From positions 1 through 41,702 of the forward strand of contig JAKSPB010000024.1 in the NCBI GenBank assembly GCA_024405215.1: 41,702 nucleotides of DNA. Direction: 5' to 3'. The translations under genes and the position numbers were made by a program. Source of the stretch: Lentisphaeria bacterium. Its GTDB lineage: Bacteria > Verrucomicrobiota > Lentisphaeria > Oligosphaerales > Oligosphaeraceae. This document shows, piece after piece, positions 32,212 through 40,200 of this stretch. The notes beneath the pieces were generated by a model. The model searched no databases. It was not told the DNA's origin and saw only the letters and a program-made list of their open reading frames with translations. The first letter of the stretch is position 1. Each line of letters starts with the position of its first letter.

Positions 32212-33344
32212 ACAAGCTCATTTTTGCCTCCAGCGAAAGCTGTGCCGACCTGTGGTATCTGACGGGATTCGCTGCTTCGGATCCCTTCCTTTTCTTCCAA
32301 ACCGACAGATTGGCAGCGGTCGCCGTCAATTCCATTGAGATCGGGCGCGCCCAGAAACAGTGCCGTCCTGGCATCCAAGTGGCCGATGCCGGGCATCTGG
32401 CGGAGTTTTTCCAGCGGGAACCGGTAAGTGATTCCAAGCTGCATTGGTTCGTGAGGCAGATTCGCACGCTTTGCGAGGGCACTGGGGTTTATGAATGGAA
32501 TGTCCCCAACGATTTTCCCGTGGCCTATGCGGATCTGCTTCGTGAAAATGGCATCAAGGTGACGCCCCTCTGGCCGTTTGCCCCGGAGCGCAAGGTGAAG
32601 ACTGCCGAAGAAATCGAGAAGATCCGCCATTCCGAACAGCTGGCCGAGGCTGGACTGGCGGAAGCCGATGGAATGCTCCGCCAGGCTACGGTGGATTCCG
32701 ATGGGTATCTGGTGCTGGGCGGGACGCGGCTTTACGCCGAGGAACTCCGCGGTGCCATCAATGCCGCCATCGCTCGCAAGGGCGGTGTTGCGCTGGGGAC
32801 CATTGCGGCTCCTGGTTTGCAGGGGTCCGATCCGCATCAATCTGGCATGGGGCCTGTTCGTGCCAACGAGCCTATTGTGATGGATATCTTCCCCCGTGAC
32901 CAGAACACCGGCTATTTCGGGGATTTGACCCGCACCCGCGTCAAAGGCAAGGCCTCGCCCATTGTCCGCAAGGCCTACGAGACGGTTCTGGACGCACAGC
33001 TGGAGGTGCTTCGTTCACTCAAGGCCGGCGTGCTGGGCTGCGATATGCAGAAACTGGTGACTGACAAGTGCGATGCCGCGGGATTCCCCACCGGACGAGA
33101 CTTGAAGACCGGAATCTATCATGGTTTCTTCCATAGCCTAGGGCATTCCGTGGGAATGGAAATCCATGAGGGGCCCAATCTCTCGCCCGCGAAAGAGGCG
33201 CCGCTGGTGTCCGGGCATGTGGTCACCGTGGAGCCCGGCCTCTATGACCCCGCTTGGGGCGGCATCCGCATTGAAGATACTGTCGCCATCACCGAGACGG
33301 GCATTGACAATCTGGCCACGGTCGGAAAGGAACTGGAAATCTAG
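32208..33344 (+). CDS. M24-family metallopeptidase (Xaa-Pro aminopeptidase-like)
   Basis: 378 residues. A small N-terminal creatinase-like domain (to about 130) is followed by the pita-bread fold. All five metal ligands are visible: IVMDIFPRD, GYFGDLTRT, SLGHSVGMEIHEGP, VTVEPGLY and GIRIEDT. No signal peptide, so cytoplasmic. It is the last gene of the importer operon, joined by an ATGA overlap; because such enzymes need Mn, Co or Zn, co-expression with a metal importer makes sense, although that is inference. Confidence 0.92.
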   Translation: MNKLIFASSESCADLWYLTGFAASDPFLFFQTDRLAAVAVNSIEIGRAQKQCRPGIQVADAGHLAEFFQREPVSDSKLHWFVRQIRTLCEGTGVYEWNVPNDFPVAYADLLRENGIKVTPLWPFAPERKVKTAEEIEKIRHSEQLAEAGLAEADGMLRQATVDSDGYLVLGGTRLYAEELRGAINAAIARKGGVALGTIAAPGLQGSDPHQSGMGPVRANEPIVMDIFPRDQNTGYFGDLTRTRVKGKASPIVRKAYETVLDAQLEVLRSLKAGVLGCDMQKLVTDKCDAAGFPTGRDLKTGIYHGFFHSLGHSVGMEIHEGPNLSPAKEAPLVSGHVVTVEPGLYDPAWGGIRIEDTVAITETGIDNLATVGKELEI

Positions 33345-33375
33345 AAATATTGTATTGTAGTTTTCTCTTCCCCCC

Positions 33376-33407
33376 AAAAAATAGGCTCCTAGAATCCTAG
33401 GAGCCTA
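33376..33407 (-). terminator. Terminator of the ddl-TRL unit
   Basis: TAGGCTCCTAG and CTAGGAGCCTA are perfect 11-bp arms around AATC. On the minus strand it is followed by a six-T run, just downstream of the TRL-like stop. It also sits between two convergent genes, but no T-run follows on the plus strand. Confidence 0.85.
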
Positions 33408-33418
33408 ACAACGAACAA

Positions 33419-33733
33419 CTATTCACCCCAGACGACGCACTTGTATGTGGAGTAGAGGCCCAGGAAGGAGCTGGCTTCCCAGTCCACGTGATGGATTCTC
33501 GTGATGTTGCCATTGGCGCAGGCCGTGGTGATGGAGGAATCGCCTGTGGCAATCAGATTCAGCACGGAGTGCGAGACGGAAACGCCCATCTTGGGGGATG
33601 CGATTTCCGAAACATTTCCCGTGGCCATGGGGAGACGTACATCGGTGAACAGTACGCCGCACGGCGTGGTGGTGGCGCAGGAGCTGAATAGAACGGTGCC
33701 CAGGACGGCGACGAGAACGAGGAATTTCTTCAT
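33419..33733 (-). CDS. TRL-like small lipoprotein
   Basis: 104 residues. A lipoprotein signal (MKKFLVLVAVLGTVLFSSC) with Cys19 as the likely lipidated residue is followed by ATTTPCGVLFTDVRLPM and SVSHSVLNLIATGDSSITTA, then NGNITRIHHVDWEASSFLGLYS. This matches the TRL-like (tRNA-associated locus) protein family, where the sequence is repeated around GxxxTDV and HVD motifs; function is not known. It starts 7 bp after ddl and ends at a strong terminator. Confidence 0.8.
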   Translation of the reverse strand: MKKFLVLVAVLGTVLFSSCATTTPCGVLFTDVRLPMATGNVSEIASPKMGVSVSHSVLNLIATGDSSITTACANGNITRIHHVDWEASSFLGLYSTYKCVVWGE

Positions 33734-33740
33734 GGTGGGC

Positions 33741-34865
33741 TTACTTGGATTTGAGGTTCTGTTTGCGCTGGAAACGCACCATTGCGGTTTCCAATAAAGT
33801 GGTGATGAGCTCTGGATACTTGATTCCGGAATTTTCCATCATCTTGGGATAGAGGGAAATACTTGTGAAGCCAGGAATGGTGTTGACCTCGTTGAGAATG
33901 AGATTCTCCTTCTTTGCGCCCTTTTGAGGGGACTGATAGAAGAAGTCTACACGGGCCATGCCGCCGCAACCCAGGGCGTCAAAGACCATGGAAGCCGCTT
34001 CACGGATCATTTCCTTGGTGGAGGCAGGCAGTTCGGCCGGGACTTTCAGGCGGGCGCCATCCTCGTCCAGGTACTTGGCATTGTAGTCATAGAAGCCCTT
34101 GGTGGGGATGACTTCGCCGGGATCCGCAACAAAGATGTTCCCGTCCGGCATCTCCAACACGGCGCATTCGATTTCCCGGGCATTCTGGACGGCTTCTTCC
34201 ACGAGCACCTTTTCATCATAGCGGAAAGCCTCTTCCAGCGCGTCGTCCAGTTCGGCGATGGTCTTGACGCAGGAGATGCCGACAGAGGAGCCGGCGTGGG
34301 CGGGCTTGATGAAAAGCGGCAGTCCCAGGTCTTTCCGCAGGATTTCCGAGTCGATGTTCTCATCGGGACCGAAGGCGTAGAAGGCGGCCACGGGGATGTC
34401 CAGCAAATCGCTGGCCAGGATCTTCGTGCGCTCCTTGTCCATGCAGTTGGAACTGGCATTCACGTCGCAGCCCACGTATGGCGCGCCCAGCATTTCAAAG
34501 AGTCCCTGGATGGTGCCGTCCTCGCCGTTGGAACCGTGCATGACAGGGAAGGCCACGTCGAAAACGACGGGCTTGCGCTTGCCGTCGGGGAAGGCCAATA
34601 CCGGGCCTTCTGGCGTGCGCATGGGGAAGCAGGCGGCGCTCTTGGGGAGAAGGGCGACGTTCTTGGGATCATCGGCGTTCTCCAGGAACTCCTTGTCGCC
34701 GTAGAAGCGCCAGGTGCCGGTCTCGTCAATGCCCACTACGAGCGGGCGGAAACGCGTGCGGTCGATTGCCTTGAAGACGGAGAGGCAGGAAATCAGGGAG
34801 ACTTTGTGTTCTGTGGAACGTCCTCCACAAAGCAGCAGGACAGTTTTTTTTGTGATTCTAGGCAT
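33741..34865 (-). CDS. ddl: D-alanine--D-alanine ligase
   Basis: 374 residues, ATP-grasp enzyme of peptidoglycan synthesis. Motifs: LLLCGGRSTEHKVSLIS, FPVMHGSNGEDGTIQGLFEM, SNCMDKERTK, PLFIKPAHAGSSVGI, FYDYNAKYLDEDGA, and NEVNTIPGFTSIS. The FYDYNAKY loop is the D-Ala type rather than the D-lactate (VanA) type, so no resistance role is indicated. It pairs with a TRL-like lipoprotein and diverges from the ClC gene. Confidence 0.96.
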   Translation of the reverse strand: MPRITKKTVLLLCGGRSTEHKVSLISCLSVFKAIDRTRFRPLVVGIDETGTWRFYGDKEFLENADDPKNVALLPKSAACFPMRTPEGPVLAFPDGKRKPVVFDVAFPVMHGSNGEDGTIQGLFEMLGAPYVGCDVNASSNCMDKERTKILASDLLDIPVAAFYAFGPDENIDSEILRKDLGLPLFIKPAHAGSSVGISCVKTIAELDDALEEAFRYDEKVLVEEAVQNAREIECAVLEMPDGNIFVADPGEVIPTKGFYDYNAKYLDEDGARLKVPAELPASTKEMIREAASMVFDALGCGGMARVDFFYQSPQKGAKKENLILNEVNTIPGFTSISLYPKMMENSGIKYPELITTLLETAMVRFQRKQNLKSK

Positions 34866-34904
34866 AGCAGGTTTTCAGAAAGAGAGGAAATAATGGCGTT
34901 GAAT

Positions 34905-34917
34905 TATATTAAATATA
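34905..34917. promoter_or_regulatory. Shared -10 palindrome between ddl and the ClC gene
   Basis: TATATT-A-AATATA is a perfect palindrome and gives a TATATT box on both strands, 39 bp before ddl and 29 bp before the ClC gene. No convincing -35 is visible on either side. Confidence 0.35.
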
Positions 34918-34945
34918 TCGCCGAGAAGACAACCTTTTTCCACCT

Positions 34946-36739
34946 ATGCTTAATCTATCCAAAATATTTGCGGGGATGTCCTGGGGAATGCCTTGGAAAT
35001 ACGCCCACCAGAAGCAACTCTTGGTGTTGGGGCTATGTGCTTTGGCGGGGGGCTTGGCCGGGCTTGCCTGCAGTGGCATGCACCTGTTGGCAGGGATGGT
35101 CTATTTTCAGAGCCGGCATTTGTTGGAGGCCTGCGGTGATTCCGTGCGCTGGGTGGAACCCGCGCTTCCTGTCGCGGGAATTTTCTTCTGTGTCATTCTG
35201 GGACAGCTCTTCTGGCGGCGTCATCCATACGACACGAATCTCTGGACAGCCATCCGGCAGGCTCGCTATCCCGGGCGCGGCCTGCGAGAATATCACATGC
35301 TGAGCCATATCCTGACCTGTGGGGTCGCGGTGGGATTGGGAATTTCCGCCGGTATGGAGGCTCCTAGTGCTTTGACGGGCGCGTCCATAGGCGACAACCT
35401 CGGACGAAAACTGGGGCTTCCCCGGGAGAATCGCACGCTGCTTCTGTGCGCCGGTGCGGCGGCCGCCATCTCGGCTGTTTTCAGCGCACCGTTGGCGGGG
35501 GCGCTTTTCGCTTGCGAGGTCCTTCTGCCGGGAACTGCAGCGGTTACGCTGATCCCGCTGCTGATTGCTTCGGCGGCAGGTGCCATCCTCGGCCAACTTT
35601 GTGGAGTGAATGTCCGCTTCCCGGAAATCGCCTACAGCTGGCATTTGGAAAATCTCTGGCTCTACTTGTTCATGGGGTTGGTCTGCGGTGCTGCTTCCGT
35701 GGCGGTGATTCGACTGAATTGTCAATTCCAGAAGCTTCGCCGGGCGGTGGGGAATCCTTGGCTTATGGCCATTGGCGGTTCCGTGATGTTGTACGGAATT
35801 TTCTTGTTGTTGCCGATGGTGGGAGGGAATGGCCTGAATTTCGTGCTGGAACTGATGCACGGCAATCTCTCTGCCTTGCCGGGCGGAGTGCTGGACGTGC
35901 CGTCACAGTGCGGATGGATGCTCCTGGGCGGCTTTGCGCTGTGCGTGCTCATCAAGCCAATCGTGTCCATGATTTCCATCTGTTCTGGCGGTGACGGCGG
36001 CATGTTCGCACCGTCTCTGGTGACGGGTGCTTTCATGGGAATTTTCTTCCATCAGTTGCTGGGCATGGCGGATATCACGGGCTTTCCGCTGATCAACTGC
36101 ATGGCCGCCGGCATGGCGGGGATGCTGGCTGGGGTGATGCACGCGCCGATGACAGGTCTTTTCCTGATTGCGGAACTTCTGGGGGGCTACCAGCTCTTTG
36201 TGCCGCTGATGGTGGTGGTGGCCATTTCCACTTTCACCAGTCGGTGTCTTTCCCGGGGAAACATCTACTTTGCCGCCGCCGACATCCTGCGGAACCCGGA
36301 GACGGATCCCTGTGTCAATGAAGATGGCAATGAACAGGAGAGTACGCCAGTGGGCGAGGTCGCAGACCGAAACTCCTATACCTTGAGTCCCCAGGATACA
36401 TTCCGGACGCTGCTGAAGGTGCTTTTGCATAGTCCGCAGGAGATCTTTCCTGTACTGGATCAGAACGACCGGCTGGTTGGAATCATCCAGGAACGGAACA
36501 TTCGGCCCTATCTGCTGGATACGAAACTTTATGATATTCTGGTGGCGGATGACTTTATGGGCGCGGTGCCAGGGGAATTGCCATACGAGGCTACCATCGC
36601 CGAGGCCACGCGCCTTTTCGACGCCACGGGGGCGGAGTTCATTCCCATTGTCCGAAACGGGAAATACTATGGTCTGCTGACCCGTGCGCAGTTGCTGGAA
36701 TGCCACAGGACGGCGCTCAACCACCAGGAACTCTTCTGA
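34946..36739 (+). CDS. ClC-family chloride channel/antiporter with C-terminal CBS pair
   Basis: 597 residues. About eleven membrane helices carry the ClC signatures in variant form: GISAGMEAPSALTGASIG (consensus GxxxGxEGPxxxxG, with Glu retained but Gly changed to Ala), FSAPLAGALFACEV, and SGGDGGMFAPSLVTGA. The C-terminal 150 residues form two CBS repeats (IFPVLDQNDRLVGIIQERNI and FIPIVRNGKYYGLLTRAQLL). ATG at 34946 was used; another ATG lies 30 bp on. No strong Shine-Dalgarno. Retention of the gating Glu suggests an antiporter, by inference. Confidence 0.9.
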   Translation: MLNLSKIFAGMSWGMPWKYAHQKQLLVLGLCALAGGLAGLACSGMHLLAGMVYFQSRHLLEACGDSVRWVEPALPVAGIFFCVILGQLFWRRHPYDTNLWTAIRQARYPGRGLREYHMLSHILTCGVAVGLGISAGMEAPSALTGASIGDNLGRKLGLPRENRTLLLCAGAAAAISAVFSAPLAGALFACEVLLPGTAAVTLIPLLIASAAGAILGQLCGVNVRFPEIAYSWHLENLWLYLFMGLVCGAASVAVIRLNCQFQKLRRAVGNPWLMAIGGSVMLYGIFLLLPMVGGNGLNFVLELMHGNLSALPGGVLDVPSQCGWMLLGGFALCVLIKPIVSMISICSGGDGGMFAPSLVTGAFMGIFFHQLLGMADITGFPLINCMAAGMAGMLAGVMHAPMTGLFLIAELLGGYQLFVPLMVVVAISTFTSRCLSRGNIYFAAADILRNPETDPCVNEDGNEQESTPVGEVADRNSYTLSPQDTFRTLLKVLLHSPQEIFPVLDQNDRLVGIIQERNIRPYLLDTKLYDILVADDFMGAVPGELPYEATIAEATRLFDATGAEFIPIVRNGKYYGLLTRAQLLECHRTALNHQELF

Positions 36740-37297
36740 AGTTGCCGTGTTCCACAAGAGGTTAGGTCCCTTGGGGGAGAAACAAGTCGTTTCTTCCGCA
36801 GGATGCGTCTCCTGGCGCAAGCCGTAAAACGTACGGAATGGACTTTTCTTAGGAAACTGCATGCTTGAGTTGCCTGCGGGGTCTGAGGTTGCGTTTTTCC
36901 GGGACTTGCGCCTCGGGCACAGAACGAGTCTGTATCAACAATCAATTGCGGCAACCTATGTATCTCATTCCCTTTTTTATCCGGTCTTCGTTCTTTTTCA
37001 AGGGAAGAAAACCTTTTGGGCGCCATGTGCCTTTTGCGTCTTTGCAGGCGAAGTGTCAGGAGCGGCTTCGGGAAACAAGCTCAAAAGGAGCAGAGCATGA
37101 TAAAACCTCAGTGGTTTCAGGCGATTAGCAATAAATTAAGGAAATAATGTAAAAATATTTTGCGTCTGAATGTATATTATATAAAATTGAATCAGAGTTG
37201 GTTAGCTAGGACCGGGGATGTTACATCTGCATCGTGTCTCGAAGACATGAGGGCAGGGGAGTGTCTCGAAAAACGATCATGACAGGAGTAAAGGACG
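36740..37297. other. Gene-free 558-bp region upstream of the giant protease gene
   Basis: Contains a P80 repeat (36881-36958), a GCAAAGACGC-type intergenic repeat on the minus strand (about 37010-37055), an AT-rich block likely to hold a promoter (37125-37195), and the direct repeat GTGTCTCGAA at 37234 and 37261. The first of these forms the symmetric TGTCT-CGA-AGACA. Short frames across it look repeat-derived. Confidence 0.6.
36881..36958. repeat. Palindromic repeat family P80, copy 3
   Basis: Blocks in order: GTCTGAGGTTGCGTTTTTCC, GGGACTTGCGCCTCGGG, CACAGAACGAGTCTGT, CAACAATCAATTGCGGCAAC. They align end to end with the copy at 24805-24885. The outer stem is less perfect than in the other two copies. 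Confidence 0.6.
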
Positions 37298-40200
37298 ATG
37301 AAAAATAGGTTGACGGTTATCGGGGTATTGTGTCTCGTTTTCCTGCTTTATGCTCAGCAGCATTCTACAGGCGTCATTCTGCCTTCCGACGGGGATGCGG
37401 TGGCGGTCCTTTCCACTTTTCGGAGTTATTCCCTGCCTGTGGAGAAGGCGGAGGTTCAGGTGCGTTCGGCCCTGCCGGCAAGCCATGTCAATTTCGCTCA
37501 TCTGCCGGTCGTGAGCAATCAGGGCGGCATGGGAATCTGCGGCAGCTTTGCCCCGACCTATTATCTGGGAAACTACTATCTTTCCCTGCGTGACGGTGGC
37601 GGAAGATACAATCCGAAGATGGATTCCGCAAAGATGGTGTCGCCTCTATGGAGTGTCTATATGTTCCGGCACGGCGGAACGGGGAGCCAGCCCAACGGCG
37701 GTGATCCCGTCGACAGCATCCGCGGCCTTTGTGAACAGGGATATCTCACCCTGGCCGAGATGCCTTTCACGGGTGCGCCGCCTTCCACATACTATCTGCC
37801 GAATGTCGCGACCCAGAAGAAAGCCCTGGCCCGGCGCTTCGGCGGCTATGGCGTGACGCTCTCGGACATCGCGACGCCAGAAGGACTGGAAAAACTGAAG
37901 GCAGCCTTGAGAAACGGTGACATCTTCGTTGCGATAACCAAGCCTATTCCGCTTAATTTCGACCAGTATCCCAACGAAAACGCGGCCTGGGGCGACGATG
38001 CCAGGAGCAACAACAACGGCGTCTTCGCGTGGCCGGTCGAGGGAATTACCCGTGAACCGCACGCCGTCACCATCATCGGCTACGATGACACCAAGCGTTA
38101 TGTCGGCAAGGACGGACAGGAGACCTGCGGTGCCTTGCTGGCGGTGAACTCCTGGGGAACGAACTGGGGCGTAAAATACAACGGCGAAGGTGGTTATATC
38201 TGGATTGGCTATGAGTCCGGCTTCCTGGAAGGGACCTGCTATTCCCTGAAGCCTGGAACCGGCGGTTATGCGCCTTCCTTGACGGCAATCATATCCGTGG
38301 AAACCGCCGGGCAAGGCGACACGCCATGGATTGACAAGTTTTTCCCGAGGGCGTGGCTTCATAATCTGGAATTCACGCTGAACGGCCATACGCTGAGCAA
38401 TCCTATTCCTGCAAACTACTATTTGACTGGTCTGGAAGAAAATCCGAAGAAGGCGGAGATTCTCGTGGATCTTTCCGGATATGACGACATTGATTTTTGG
38501 CAGTTGGGAACGATTCTTTCTTTCGGCGGGCAGGCAAAGCTTGGCGACGTCCGCTCCGTCAAAATTCAGGATGGGAATGGCGACCTGCTCTGGCAGAAGG
38601 ATACCGAGGGATTCGAGCTGAAGCCGTACAGCGGCTCCTATCCGACGTGCAAATATTATCTCTCGCTCTTTGCGGAACAGAAAAACGCATTGCCGGAAAT
38701 CTATCCGCATACGGGAAGTTTCGCACTGGGCGATTTCAATGGCGACGGAAGGCTGGATGTCGTCGCCGCCGTTCGCCAGGGCAAGGCGGTTGCAAACAGC
38801 GGCTGCGAATATCAGGCCAGTCTGTTCTTCCGACAGAAGGACGGTTCGTGGAAATCGCAGGATCTGCAGCTGAATCTTGAGGGTCTCAGCCGCGAGTTGC
38901 TGGCCGTGGATCTGGACGGCGACGGTGTTCTTGACCTCGCTGCAACCGATGGCGCAAAGGCGGTCTTCCTGAAGAATGACGGCAAGGGGAACTTCACGCA
39001 GTCGGCTTCCGTAAATGTCACGGAAGAATGGAACAACAGCCCGGGCTGTTTTGCAACGGCTGACTTCGACAACGACGGAAAGCCCGATTTCGCGCTGATC
39101 AACGCCGAAAACACTGTCGTCATAAGGCAGGATACCCCCTCCAAATACGTTGTCTATCCAATTGGCAATAGACTCGTCCGTCCCGTTGACCTTGACCAAA
39201 ATGGCAAATCGCTGGCGGTCGGCGACATCAATGGCGACGGCTGGACGGACATCGTGGCCATAGGCCGCACAAAAGAGGTCTGGCAGAACCAGGCGGTCCT
39301 CTATTTCAATCGCGGCGATATGACTTTCGCACCACATGTCCTACCGTTGAAGGCAACCGAATACAACGCCATCAGCGTGGCGGATGCAGACCAGGACGGC
39401 TGCGACGACATCCTGTGCACGGGGGTAGGCCAGCTTGCCATCCTTATGGGGCGCCCCGATGTTGCCGGAGCATTCCAGATGCCGAATGAAGCGCAGGTCA
39501 GCACGTCGGTCGATGTCGCCTACGGCGGCAATGTGGCCTGGTGCGATCTGGACATGGACGGACGTATGGAAGCGGTGGTTGCAGGAACGACAACTGGCGT
39601 CACCAGCTCTTCCGCCGATCCATACGGCGAAGACAACATCGGATTCCCGTTGCATGACTATGCAAGAAATTACCTGAAGATCCTCCGCTGGGATGGAACG
39701 CAATTCGTGGACGCGAACATGGCGCTTCCTGGAACGGTCGGTTTTGCAGGGCCGTCGCTTCTTTGCGTGAAGGACTTCGACGGCGACGGCAAGCCTGACA
39801 TCGTGCACGGCGGTTGCTATGGCTTCAAGTCTGTCGTTTTCTCCCATCAGGGGCCGAACCGTTCCGTCTGCGGCATGACTTTCCTCCGCAATGAATTCCA
39901 AGGCACGGCGACGGCGCCATCGGCGCCGACCGCCCTTGTCGCAAAGGCGTTGGGGAAAGGGCAGGCACGCCTTTCGTGGCAGGCAAGCACGGGGACGCGT
40001 TTTGCTTTGCGCATCGGCACTGCCAGCGGCAAGAGCGATGTCTTTTCTCCCGCAAATGGCTCCCAATACAAATCTGGCATCGTGCTTAACCATCTTCCCG
40101 CAAAGAAACTCTACTGGGCGGTCCGTGCGGTGGACGCCGCGGGAAATTTATCCCCATGGTCCGCCGAAAACAACTTCACTCCGAATGGAACCGCAGCCGT

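Noticed and set aside
33741-34865. Possible vancomycin-resistance type ligase
   Set aside because: The FYDYNAKY loop is typical of D-Ala--D-Ala ligases, and no vanH or vanX genes are nearby.
33924-35303. 459-codon rightward frame across ddl and into the ClC gene
   Set aside because: Antisense to ddl, then out of frame with the ClC gene; no recognisable domain.
36865-37128. 87-codon frame upstream of the giant protease gene
   Set aside because: It is composed of P80 and GCAAAGACGC-type repeats, with no family features.
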